Under the pieces are notes generated by a model, which saw nothing but the letters and a program-made list of their open reading frames with translations, made no database searches and had not been told where the DNA came from. The position numbers were made by a program, and so were the translations under genes. 41,974 bases of DNA from Owenweeksia sp. (GTDB lineage Bacteria > Bacteroidota > Bacteroidia > Flavobacteriales > Schleiferiaceae), in NCBI GenBank assembly GCA_028277105.1, contig JANQHO010000003.1:1-41974 (forward strand), read 5' to 3'. Below are positions 23,495-31,445 of this stretch, piece after piece. The first letter of the stretch is position 1; the number at the start of each line of letters is the position of its first letter.

Positions 23495-24597
23495 GCCAGT
23501 CGGATTTTAAATTTCTTGATGCTGATGGTCAGTAATACCAGGGTCATTACGGTGAGTACCAGCAGTTCCTTCCAGATAGCTTCTATACCCATGCCTTTTA
23601 TCATCACTGATTTGGTGATGGTATAATACCATTTGGAGGGGACGAGATTGGAAATGTATTGCAGGGCCAGGGGCATGTTTTCGAGGGGAAACATAAAGCC
23701 GGTAAGCATCATGGTTGGTATAAGCATTCCCATTAGCGATATAAGCATCGCAGCCTGTTGTGAGTCGGTGGAATTGGAAATAAGCAAGCCCAGGGAAAGG
23801 GCCGTCAGTATTAATAAAGAACTGGCAAAGTACAAGAGGAATATACTTCCTTTAATGGGCATGTCCATCAGGGTGGTACTCAATATTAAGATGACGGTGA
23901 GGTTGATCAGTGATAAAAAGAAGTAGGGGACAGCTTTGGAAAGAACAACTAAAATGGGATTAAAGGGTGAAACCAGGAGCAGCTCCATAGTTCCCGTTTC
24001 CTTTTCCTTTACGATGGAAATGGAAGTCATCAGCACACAAACCAGCAGGAGGACCAGGGCTATTACTCCCGGAACAAAATTGGTCGTTCCCTTTAATTCG
24101 GGATTGTAGATCATCCTTACATCTGTTTTAATAGACATGAATTGGGCTTGTCCCTCTTGCAATTCTTTTTGGTAATCCATTAGTATACTGGAGGCGTAAT
24201 TGGTCAGCGTGGTAGCTGTATTGGGATCTGAGGCATCGGCAATAAGCTGTACCTGGGCTTTATTAAAATGATTCAAGTCATTTTGGAAGTTGGCAGGGAA
24301 AATAACCGCGAGCCTGATTTTGCCCTTTTTGAACTCCTGTTCTATTCCCTTGTGGTTAAGAATATTCTTCTCGATATTAAAACTTGGACTGGCCTCAAAC
24401 CTTTGTAGTATGTTTTGGGTAGCGGCATCCCGTGCGTGATCGCAGATCAAAACTTTAGAATTCTTGATCTCGTTGGTAAGGGCAAAACCAAACAAAATGA
24501 TTTGTGCTACAGGCATGCCAAATAGCAGGAGTAAGGTTTTCTGATCGCGGAAAACGTGGTAAAACTCTTTTCGGACAAATGTGATGAACTGTTTCAT
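23491..24597 (-). CDS. ABC-2 type permease, YbhR/YbhS-like (first)
   Basis: 368 aa with the same layout: N-terminal TM (LLLLFGMPVAQIILFGFAL), periplasmic domain (KVLICDHARDAATQNILQRF), then SIVKEKETGTMELLLVSPF and five C-terminal TM helices. It overlaps the ATPase gene upstream by 4 bp and the next permease by 4 bp. It is a paralogue of the following gene, with clearly different sequence, so the pair is an old duplication. Confidence 0.88.
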   Translation of the reverse strand: MKQFITFVRKEFYHVFRDQKTLLLLFGMPVAQIILFGFALTNEIKNSKVLICDHARDAATQNILQRFEASPSFNIEKNILNHKGIEQEFKKGKIRLAVIFPANFQNDLNHFNKAQVQLIADASDPNTATTLTNYASSILMDYQKELQEGQAQFMSIKTDVRMIYNPELKGTTNFVPGVIALVLLLVCVLMTSISIVKEKETGTMELLLVSPFNPILVVLSKAVPYFFLSLINLTVILILSTTLMDMPIKGSIFLLYFASSLLILTALSLGLLISNSTDSQQAAMLISLMGMLIPTMMLTGFMFPLENMPLALQYISNLVPSKWYYTITKSVMIKGMGIEAIWKELLVLTVMTLVLLTISIKKFKIRLA

Positions 24598-25346
24598 AAC
24601 TGGTCTTCTCTCCGTTTTGCATTTCGGGCCAGTTCATAAAACACATCATCCATGGAATCTGCTGAGAATTGCTGTTTCAGCTTATAAGGCGTATCCAGGG
24701 CCTTGATATAACCGTCTACCATCATGGTAACACGGTTGCAATATTCAGCTTCGTCCATATAATGGGTAGTAACAAAAATGGTGATGCCTTTATCGGAGGC
24801 ATCATATATCAAATCCCAGAACTGACGTCTTGTAACCGGATCTACTCCCCCTGTGGGTTCATCCAGGAACACAATTTTAGGCTCGTGAAAAATGGCCACG
24901 GAAAAGGCCAGTTTTTGCTTCCACCCCAGGGGTAGGGAACCTACCAGTTTGTCAGCTTCACTTTTCAACCCCAGAGTTTCAATCAGTGAGCGCATTCTCT
25001 CCTTTAAATCTTTATCAGGAACACCGTAGATACCACCAAAAAAGCGGATGTTCTCCATAACGGTCAGGTCTTCATATAAAGAGAATTTCTGGCTCATATA
25101 GCCAATGTTTTTTTTGATCTGTTCCGTTTCCTTGTAGATGTCAAAACCGCCTATGGTAGCTGAACCGGAAGAAGGAGTAGAAAGCCCGCACAGCATTCGC
25201 ATAGCCGTGGTTTTTCCGGCTCCGTTTGCTCCGAGAAAACCAAATATTTCCCCTTGGTAGACTTCAAGAGTGATCTGATTAGCGGCTACGAAATCACCGT
25301 ATTGTTTGGTGAGTTTATCGGTTTTGATTACAACTTCATTTGTCAT
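24594..25346 (-). CDS. ABC transporter ATPase, YbhF C-terminal-half equivalent
   Basis: 250 aa. Walker A GANGAGKTT, Q-loop MSQKFSLYEDLTVMENI, Walker B IVFLDEPTGGVDP and H-loop VTTHYMDEAEYC are intact. The ABC signature is degenerate: SLPLGWKQKLAFS replaces LSGGQ, a change I also associate with the second ATPase domain of E. coli YbhF. It starts 1 nt after the stop of the other ATPase gene and overlaps the permease gene by 4 bp. It corresponds to half of the fused YbhF protein. Confidence 0.88.
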   Translation of the reverse strand: MTNEVVIKTDKLTKQYGDFVAANQITLEVYQGEIFGFLGANGAGKTTAMRMLCGLSTPSSGSATIGGFDIYKETEQIKKNIGYMSQKFSLYEDLTVMENIRFFGGIYGVPDKDLKERMRSLIETLGLKSEADKLVGSLPLGWKQKLAFSVAIFHEPKIVFLDEPTGGVDPVTRRQFWDLIYDASDKGITIFVTTHYMDEAEYCNRVTMMVDGYIKALDTPYKLKQQFSADSMDDVFYELARNAKRREDQL

Positions 25347-25347
25347 T

Positions 25348-26262
25348 TCAGCTCATAAGTTTGATGAAACAATCTTCTATAGTGGGCGCAATGCTTTTAA
25401 TTTCTATTTGGGTATGACCCAAATGTTCCATTTCGTTTATTAACTTCTTCTGCATTTCAAATGTGTTACCTTGATGCAGGGTGATGTGATGGTACTCACC
25501 AAAGGAATTACAACTGCTTATGGTGGAGCTTTGGCGTAAATCGGCCAATAACCTGCTCATTTTTTGGGATTTAACGGCATAAAGCTGATCGGGAAACTGA
25601 TTGATGATCTTTCGTGGGCTGTTGATGGAAAGAATCTCTCCATCCTGTATCAGGGCAATGCGGTCACATAAGGTAGCTTCGTCCATGTAAGGAGTAGATA
25701 CCAGAATGGTGATATGCTGTTCTTTTAACCCTTTCAGCATTTCCCAAAACTCTTTTCTCGAAACCGTATCAACCCCTGTAGTGGGCTCGTCCAACAGCAA
25801 CAGGCTGGGGCTCCTGATCAAGGCACAGCACAAAGCCAGTTTTTGTTTCATGCCTCCGGATAGTTTTCCCGCCCTGCGGGTTTTAAAAGGCTCTATCTGT
25901 GTGTAAATATCCCTGATCAATTCGTAGTTTTCCTCTATACTGGTGTTGAACAGGGTAGCGAAGAAGTTCAGGTTTTCTTCTACGGACAGGTCCTGGTACA
26001 GAGAGAACTTTCCGGGCATATAACCTATCCTTTTGCGGATCTCTTTGTAGTCATTTACAGCATCATGACCATTTACAGAAGCTGTTCCTTCGTCCGGTAG
26101 GAGTAAAGTGGCAAGTATCCGGAAGATGGTGGTTTTACCAGCCCCGTCAGGGCCTATCAAGCCAAATAGCTCGCCTTTTTCTACGGAAAAGGAAACATCG
26201 CTTACAGCTTTGACTTTACCCTTGTTATAGGTTTTTACAATATTTTTCAATACGACATCCAT
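25348..26262 (-). CDS. ABC transporter ATPase, YbhF N-terminal-half equivalent
   Basis: 304 aa. Walker A GPDGAGKTT, signature LSGGMKQKLALCC, Walker B LLLLDEPTTGVD and a TPYMDEA switch region in which the usual switch His of the H-loop is Pro (VSTPYMDEATLC). A C-terminal tail of about 80 residues follows the nucleotide-binding domain. It pairs with the next ATPase as the two halves of a YbhF-like motor: this one has a canonical signature but no H-loop His, the other the reverse. It follows the HlyD gene by 4 bp. Confidence 0.88.
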   Translation of the reverse strand: MDVVLKNIVKTYNKGKVKAVSDVSFSVEKGELFGLIGPDGAGKTTIFRILATLLLPDEGTASVNGHDAVNDYKEIRKRIGYMPGKFSLYQDLSVEENLNFFATLFNTSIEENYELIRDIYTQIEPFKTRRAGKLSGGMKQKLALCCALIRSPSLLLLDEPTTGVDTVSRKEFWEMLKGLKEQHITILVSTPYMDEATLCDRIALIQDGEILSINSPRKIINQFPDQLYAVKSQKMSRLLADLRQSSTISSCNSFGEYHHITLHQGNTFEMQKKLINEMEHLGHTQIEIKSIAPTIEDCFIKLMS

Positions 26263-26266
26263 TGCC

Positions 26267-27163
26267 TTAAAATCTTAATTCGCCATACATGCCGATCTTA
26301 TAGGTGCCATTGTTAACCACTTTCACCTTAACGGCATAAACCATATTGGTCCTTTCATCTTTGGTTTGAATGCTCTTGGGGGTAAATTCGGCTTCATCAT
26401 TTATCCAAATAATTTCGCCCTGGTCTTCTGTCATTCCTCCCTGACCATTATCGGTCATAACCCGGACTTTTTGATTGAGCCTTATACCGGGTAACTGATC
26501 CCCGGAAACATAGGCCCTTAGGGTCACAGTGGACAGATCTGCTATTTTATAGAGAGATTTGCCCTGAGCAGTCACTTCTTGTTCTTCGGCATATTTAGAT
26601 AAGACAGTACCTTTTACAGGATTTATAATCCTGCACTTTTTGATCTGATCGTCAACCTGTTCAATTTGCAGCTGCATGGGTACCATATCGTTTTCAATGC
26701 TGCTTCTGGTGATCTCAAGGGTTGATCGTTGGGCGGCAATCTGTTTTTTGAGTACTGCAATGCTGGCATCCATGTCATCCAGTTGTTTTTGCGTGGCCGC
26801 ATTGCCTTTTACCAGGCTGGCTATTCTGATCTTTTCCTTTTCGGCTGTAGTCAGTTGCTCTTTCAAAGAGGCCAGTTGAACGGCAATATCCGGTTGTTTG
26901 CTTTTTAAGGATGCAATTTGCGCCTGTAGTTGTTTCTTTTTGAGGTATAGCTGGGTGCTATCGATATAACCAATGATCTCACCGGCTTTCAGCTCCTGTC
27001 CTTCCTCGATGTTTAAGGCGAGGATCTTTCCGTTGGCTTCTGAAGAAATAATGGTCTCAACAGCTTCAAAGGTTCCTGTGGCATCAAAGTTTTTATCGTT
27101 GGTGTTGCAAGCGGTAAAAACAAAGACCGTACACAGGATTATCACAGGATGTAAACTTTTCAT
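26267..27163 (-). CDS. HlyD-type membrane fusion lipoprotein, YbhG-like
   Basis: 298 aa from the ATG at 27163. Lipobox VFTAC. Then a biotinyl-lipoyl-like hairpin (ISSEANGKILALNIEEGQELKAGEIIGYID), a long helical hairpin (KKKQLQAQIASLKSK to LEITRSSIENDM, about 85-165), the returning lipoyl half CRIINPVKGTVLSKYAEEQEV and a beta-barrel domain (LRAYVSGDQLPGIRLNQKV). Periplasmic adaptor linking the ABC exporter to TolC. The upstream ATG at 27193 would overlap the tolC stop and is less likely. Confidence 0.88.
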   Translation of the reverse strand: MKSLHPVIILCTVFVFTACNTNDKNFDATGTFEAVETIISSEANGKILALNIEEGQELKAGEIIGYIDSTQLYLKKKQLQAQIASLKSKQPDIAVQLASLKEQLTTAEKEKIRIASLVKGNAATQKQLDDMDASIAVLKKQIAAQRSTLEITRSSIENDMVPMQLQIEQVDDQIKKCRIINPVKGTVLSKYAEEQEVTAQGKSLYKIADLSTVTLRAYVSGDQLPGIRLNQKVRVMTDNGQGGMTEDQGEIIWINDEAEFTPKSIQTKDERTNMVYAVKVKVVNNGTYKIGMYGELRF

Positions 27164-27189
27164 ATTAGTTGTTTTTAGTGTTTTATAGT

Positions 27190-28479
27190 TCAATTACCGG
27201 TTGTTGTATTTAGATGGTATTGTGCCATCAGCAGTTGTATTTCATGCATCAGTTGGTTTTGTTTGGCCTGGTCTTCGGCATTCAAATAATTCATGTAGTC
27301 AGCAGTGGTAGCCGTACCAAGTTCTAATTGGGTCTGGGTGGCTTCTTTAATACCTTTTCTCAGCTCAATGATCTCGTCATCCGATGCAATGAGTTTCTCA
27401 AGTTTGCTGATCTCAGAGTTTTGCTGCTGGATATTGAGCTCAGTGTTAAACAGAAAGACCTTTTTCTGAATATCCAGGGTATTCTGCGTGATGGTTAATA
27501 GTTGTTTGTCTTTTCTCAAAGTGTAAAAACTGCTCAGGTTCCAGTTCAGGCGAATACCGCCAATGTAATAGGCTTCAAAGTCGTTGCTGAGTAGATTCAA
27601 TGCCGGCCGGCCATAACCTCCCTGCACAAACAGACTGAATTTGGGTAGAGTGTTATTGGTGATCAATTTGGATTGAAGGTCAATCGCTTTTTGCTGATAG
27701 CTGAAAAGCGATAGTTCAGGACGGCTTATATCATTTGTTGGTAGTACCGGAGCAGGTTTTTCGAGTTGTACATCATCTGTAATCTCCCGGTTGATGAACA
27801 GCGACAGCATATCTGCATATCCTTGCTTTAATGCCCGCAATTCAATCTCTTTTTGATCAGACTGGAGTAACTCTGCCACCAGTAGATCAGTATTACTTTG
27901 AAGGGCAATACCATTACTAACCGCTACTTTGGTTTTTTCAATACCGAGATCGATATCTTTTTTCAGGATATCTATTTGCTGTAGCTGGGCATCAATGAGG
28001 AGAATGCCGAAGTAAAGCTGATTAATCCGTTCCCTGAGCTTGTAAAGTTCAACTTCAATCTTCTGCTCCTCAACTACGGTGTTATTCTTTACAATGGCTT
28101 TTTGATCTTTTACCGTGAAAAGATCGGTGATGGGTTGTTGTGCCTCCCCGTAAATACGGTATTGATCGTTACTCAACTCCGGGATTTCCAGATTGGGCAG
28201 GGAAATGGGCAAGCTTGTCACCTCCGACTGGTAAGTTGCCTGACCAACAATATTGATTTTTGGCAGAAAGCCTTTATTGGCATTTTCCAGGGAAAACTCC
28301 TCTGATTTTTGGAGAAGCATTTTTTGTTTTACGAGTGGGTAATTCTGCTTAGCCCAGGCATAACAGCTGTCTAGTGAAATTACTTGTGGACTACTTTGGG
28401 CCAATACAGGAGAATAACCCAGAAACAGTAACAGAATCATTTTGACTACTAAACCTTTTTTAATCGCTTTGTTTATCAT
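27190..28479 (-). CDS. TolC family outer-membrane efflux protein
   Basis: 429 aa. The signal peptide ends at SPVLAQS. Two OEP repeats follow, each with long amphipathic helices (SLDSCYAWAKQNYPLVKQKMLL, VEEQKIEVELYKLRERINQLYF) and beta strands (FSLFVQGGYGRPALNLLSNDF, YYIGGIRLNWNLSSFYTLRKDKQ). It supplies the outer-membrane duct for the ABC exporter encoded directly downstream and is in turn downstream of tetR by 40 bp. Confidence 0.88.
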   Translation of the reverse strand: MINKAIKKGLVVKMILLLFLGYSPVLAQSSPQVISLDSCYAWAKQNYPLVKQKMLLQKSEEFSLENANKGFLPKINIVGQATYQSEVTSLPISLPNLEIPELSNDQYRIYGEAQQPITDLFTVKDQKAIVKNNTVVEEQKIEVELYKLRERINQLYFGILLIDAQLQQIDILKKDIDLGIEKTKVAVSNGIALQSNTDLLVAELLQSDQKEIELRALKQGYADMLSLFINREITDDVQLEKPAPVLPTNDISRPELSLFSYQQKAIDLQSKLITNNTLPKFSLFVQGGYGRPALNLLSNDFEAYYIGGIRLNWNLSSFYTLRKDKQLLTITQNTLDIQKKVFLFNTELNIQQQNSEISKLEKLIASDDEIIELRKGIKEATQTQLELGTATTADYMNYLNAEDQAKQNQLMHEIQLLMAQYHLNTTTGN

Positions 28480-28519
28480 TTTGTTTTAATCATTTGTTTA
28501 ATTTATGACCAAAAAAATT

Positions 28520-29146
28520 TTATTCTTTTTTAAACATAACAGCAATCCATCCCGGTATCAGTTTTTTACGCTCTAACATCAAATCTTTAAACTGATCTTC
28601 GTTGAGGTTGCCAATGAGTTTTATCATAGGTGAAGCAACAAAAGGGAAGACGGATAGACCCATTATATTGATAAGCAATTGAATCATTGGCAAGTCTTTT
28701 ACCTCTCCTTTTTGTACAGCTTCCTGATATTGTTGAGCCAGGACAGATTGTGTCAATATATCCTGGGTGTTCAGCCTGGTAAAGAGTTCCTGCGGGTTAC
28801 CATGCCGCAACTCACTCATGATGAATAAGGGTATTCCCGGTTCAACCAACAGCAGATCGATGTAGTTGAATACAAAAATTTCTACTTTTTCCCAGAGAGT
28901 AGTGTCCTCATTATTAAATACACCTATCAGGGACTGCATGAACTGGGATAAGGTGTCAAACATGATAAGATTGAACAAGCGCTCCTTACTTCTGAAATAG
29001 TAATTCAATAACGCCAGGTTTATGCCTGCTTCTTCTGCAATATCCCTGGTGCGTGTGGCGGCAAAGCCCTTTTTGTGGAATATGACCCGTGCCGCTTTCT
29101 TAATGCGCTCCTCTGTGCTGTTATCTAATTCTTTTCTTGCAGACAT
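28520..29146 (-). CDS. TetR family transcriptional regulator of the efflux operon
   Basis: 208 aa from the ATG at 29146 (the ORF extends to 29194 but that part spans the palindromic operator). The N-terminal HTH reads IKKAARVIFHKKGFAATRTRDIAEEAGINLALLNYYFRSKERLF, a clear TetR DNA-binding domain. The remainder is a helical ligand/dimer domain. It is the first gene of the operon, with tolC 40 bp downstream, like CecR with ybhGFSR in E. coli. Autoregulation through the palindrome at 29161-29180 is likely. The effector is unknown. Confidence 0.9.
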   Translation of the reverse strand: MSARKELDNSTEERIKKAARVIFHKKGFAATRTRDIAEEAGINLALLNYYFRSKERLFNLIMFDTLSQFMQSLIGVFNNEDTTLWEKVEIFVFNYIDLLLVEPGIPLFIMSELRHGNPQELFTRLNTQDILTQSVLAQQYQEAVQKGEVKDLPMIQLLINIMGLSVFPFVASPMIKLIGNLNEDQFKDLMLERKKLIPGWIAVMFKKE

Positions 29147-29160
29147 TGATCTGTTTTCAA

Positions 29161-29180
29161 GGCAAATATAAATATTTGCC
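29161..29180. promoter_or_regulatory. Probable TetR operator overlapping the tetR promoter
   Basis: Perfect 20-bp inverted repeat GGCAAATATAAATATTTGCC (9-bp arms, 2-bp centre) located 15 bp upstream of the tetR ATG. The minus-strand -7 box TATATTTG (29170-29163) lies inside it, so binding would block the promoter. The size fits a TetR dimer site. Confidence 0.65.
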
Positions 29181-29199
29181 GATAAATTAAACAAAATAT

Positions 29200-29215
29200 T
29201 TAATCAATTGATTAA
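29200..29215. promoter_or_regulatory. Second perfect palindrome upstream of tetR
   Basis: TTAATCAATTGATTAA, a perfect 16-bp palindrome, about 20 bp upstream of the first one and just beyond a possible -33 element (minus TTTG at 29195-29192). It could be a second operator or the main TetR site. Confidence 0.5.
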
Positions 29216-29232
29216 GTAAATTCTGCTCAGAC

Positions 29233-29259
29233 ATGAGCATTATTAGCTCTCATGCTCAT
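29233..29259. repeat. Inverted repeat between the DUF1059 gene and tetR
   Basis: ATGAGCAT (29233-29240) pairs perfectly with ATGCTCAT (29252-29259), with an 11-nt loop. It lies 10 bp after the DUF1059 stop on the minus strand. There is no U tract, so it is at most a weak terminator or mRNA-stability hairpin. Confidence 0.4.
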
Positions 29260-29269
29260 CTCTGTACTA

Positions 29270-29506
29270 TTAATTTTCGGGTAGGGCGTCAAACTCTTTT
29301 CTTTTGCCTTCAAACCATTCATTCATCACTTCCGGTGATTTCATAAGTTCCTGCATTTCGCTCATAGCTTTGAGATGTGCAGTATCACCTTTTTGAAACA
29401 TTTCCGTACCGTGATCTTTGCTCATTTTCGCTATTTCTTCAAAGGTATTGGCGTGGAATTCTTCATCGCAAGCTCCGCCTAATTGTTTACAAGTCATTGT
29501 TTTCAT
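29270..29506 (-). CDS. DUF1059-like small protein
   Basis: 78 aa from the ATG at 29506; the longer frame to 29572 has no plausible N-terminus. MKTMTCKQLGGACDEEFHANTFEEIAKMSKDHG is the conserved DUF1059 core, with the two Cys (CKQLGGAC) and the FHANTFEEI helix. A short acidic helical tail follows (EMQELMKSPEVMNEWFEGKRKEF). The function is unknown. It is on the same strand as tetR, 123 bp upstream of it. Confidence 0.7.
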   Translation of the reverse strand: MKTMTCKQLGGACDEEFHANTFEEIAKMSKDHGTEMFQKGDTAHLKAMSEMQELMKSPEVMNEWFEGKRKEFDALPEN

Positions 29507-29651
29507 AATGATGATTTTTATAATTATTGGATGAAATTTATTATCCCATATCGGTAACCTGAAGATGAACAAATTGGTAAAGCATTCCCAATTGCATCCT
29601 ACGTCTTTATGGATATTGTTAGCTACTGTTTATTCTCCAAATCCTGACGAA

Positions 29652-30368
29652 TTATCTATTGGCTTCTTCAATAATTCCCATGATGTCATCGAATGAGGTC
29701 TGAGGCATATTATTAAAATCCTTAAATCTGTGCTCCCATTCCTTATTCGGGTACTTCTTTTCGATCAGGCGCCTCATGAGTTACATAACAGCGTTTCTAT
29801 GGTTGTATTCTCCGGCAACATTAATTGAAGCAGTTTGAAGTGCACAAAAAAAGCTATACGTATCATTTTTAATATCATCCTGGCATCTTCTATCATCATT
29901 TTTGTTCCAGTTCAGCGGGTCTTTAAAAAGCTTTTTGACATGAGCTATAATCTCCAGATCTTCATTTGAAAAAGGGACATCGGGATCTTTATCTATAAGA
30001 AAGTTGATCTCTCTGTCTGTAATACTAAGACTGTCAAATGTATACCATCCAACTCTGGGTAAATCCGTAGGTTTAAGCATAATTTGAGGAAAACCGGCCC
30101 GCTCGGTAATAACAAATTGGGCTGCAATTTTATGCTTCTTTTGTATGATCAAAAACCCATCTTTTGGCAGTATCTTAAAAAGAGTTGCGCTGTCAATTTT
30201 GTCATATTCTCTGTCTAATACAATTTCAATGCCCGTGAATAGTTTGTCCTCGCATTCCCCAACCAGTTTATCCTGACCCAGAACCAGATGGCAAGGGCTT
30301 TGTGAAAATAATGAGATTGATGTACTCCAGATGATTAATACCAGAACAGGATTAAAATTTACTTTCAT
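29652..30368 (-). pseudogene. Secreted protein of unknown family, split by an in-frame TAA
   Basis: Start ATG at 30368 (MKVNFNPVLVLIIWSTSISLFSQS, signal peptide). The first part stops at TAA 29781-29783 after GEYNHRNAVM. The same frame continues without another stop for 42 more codons (LMRRLIEKKYPNKEWEHRFKD, then FNNMPQTSFDDIMGIIEEANR) to a TAA at 29652. The downstream part reads like the natural helical end of the same protein, and its own ATG would lie 3 nt after the stop. Either a nonsense mutation, a sequencing error, or two adjacent ORFs. The first part contains FSNEDLEIIAHVKKLFKDPLNWNK and a conserved-looking FFCALQTASINVAGEYNHR. No domain named. Confidence 0.55.
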
Positions 30369-30464
30369 AATGCGCATTTTATAGTAGCTACCGTACAAGT
30401 GTATAGTTTGTGGCAGCATTCTAAGTGTTTTACTGCCTTTAAGGAACTTACTTGGATGGTTTTT

Positions 30465-30890
30465 TTATTTTTTTCTGACTTCTTTATACAGTTTAGAACC
30501 GACTATACCTGCTAATAGTAATTCCAGTAGACCGTAGGCAGTTCCAATTGCTGCAAGCCGGAATGGCATGAAGCCATAAGCAACCAGGGCGGCATTAGAC
30601 CAAAAATATGTTAAAAACCAGATTATTAGGGCAACCGTAACTGCTACTCTTAGCTTTGATTTATATTTAGATTGAACAAAGGCATAAATCCAAATCATTG
30701 AAATTCCTAACACAATTGACATGATTGCAAAATATCCCATAGCTCCATCACTTAGAGGTGGTAATGCACGACTTTCCAATACCTCATCCATTTGATTACC
30801 AACCAGAGGAATCATTCCTAATCCGCTGATGATGATTACAATTCCTGCCACGAACCCACTGGTAAATACGCTTTTTAAATTGATATTCAT
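30465..30890 (-). CDS. Small integral membrane protein, unknown
   Basis: 141 aa with four predicted TM helices: VFTSGFVAGIVIIISGLGMI (about 8-28), MGYFAIMSIVLGISMIWIYAF, VAVTVALIIWFLTYFWSNAAL and GTAYGLLELLLAGIVG, with the charged tail KLYKEVRKK. No family recognised. The ATG follows the stop of the 78-aa gene by 1 nt, so they are co-transcribed. Confidence 0.6.
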   Translation of the reverse strand: MNINLKSVFTSGFVAGIVIIISGLGMIPLVGNQMDEVLESRALPPLSDGAMGYFAIMSIVLGISMIWIYAFVQSKYKSKLRVAVTVALIIWFLTYFWSNAALVAYGFMPFRLAAIGTAYGLLELLLAGIVGSKLYKEVRKK

Positions 30891-30891
30891 T

Positions 30892-31128
30892 CTATTTTGC
30901 TTTTTTGAATTTGATGTTGCCTATGTAGCAGTATATTACTTTGCGACCTTGATAATCATCCTTATACATTCCTTTTAGAAGGAAATTGATACCAACTTTA
31001 ATATCAGAAATTGCATCAAATGCTATGAATTTAGAAGTTGGTCGGGGCTCAAAGGTCATTTTTATTCTAGAAAAACCGAAGATCGGTAAAAAAGATATTA
31101 AAACTAGTAGTCGAAACTTTGCTTTCAT
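30892..31128 (-). CDS. Small hypothetical protein with signal-like N-terminus
   Basis: 78 aa from the second of two adjacent ATGs (31131 or 31128): MKAKFRLLVLISFLPIFGFS, then RIKMTFEPRPTSKFIAFDAI and a basic end. Possible signal peptide or N-terminal anchor. No homologue recognised; it may be a degraded fragment, since neighbours on both sides are interrupted. It sits 1 nt before the four-TM gene. Confidence 0.4.
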   Translation of the reverse strand: MKAKFRLLVLISFLPIFGFSRIKMTFEPRPTSKFIAFDAISDIKVGINFLLKGMYKDDYQGRKVIYCYIGNIKFKKAK

Positions 31129-31146
31129 CACTTCATTTTGTCTTAG

Positions 31147-31303
31147 TTATTTGATATTGAGAGAGTCAACCCCAAATTGGGCTGATCCGTTACCTACCGG
31201 TATTTCGTTATTCAAAGGAGATACCATGAAGCCGGGGTCATACCTGCGCAAATGATACATTCATAGCGACTACAAGGAGTAGAACTACCAGGATATTTTT
31301 CAT
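31147..31303 (-). pseudogene. Short secreted-protein remnant with frameshift
   Basis: ATG at 31303 opens MKNILVVLLLVVAMNVSFAQV, a textbook signal peptide, then stops at 31238. One frame over, the reading continues YDPGFMVSPLNNEIPVGNG and SAQFGVDSLNIK to a TAA at 31147. Loss of one base at the GG (31243-31244) would join the two. The whole is only about 50 aa, so it is probably a remnant of a larger secreted protein. Confidence 0.4.
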
Positions 31304-31445
31304 TGATTTAAGCGAATCCGCTCAAGTTTCTATTTTTTCTAAACGAATAGGATATCTAATGTAAAGCTTGTGAAAACAAGAAGCTTGATAAATTTCATAT
31401 TTCAGCCAGGTGGTATGCCGTATTTTTACGACCTAAATCTTTTTT
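31304..31445. other. Intergenic region between divergent genes and fhs
   Basis: No gene. It holds a small hairpin CTTGT-GAAA-ACAAG (31367-31380) flanked by two AAGCTT copies (31364-31369 and 31380-31385). No strong TAnnTTTG box was found for fhs; TATTTTTA near 31420 is the nearest match. Confidence 0.4.
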
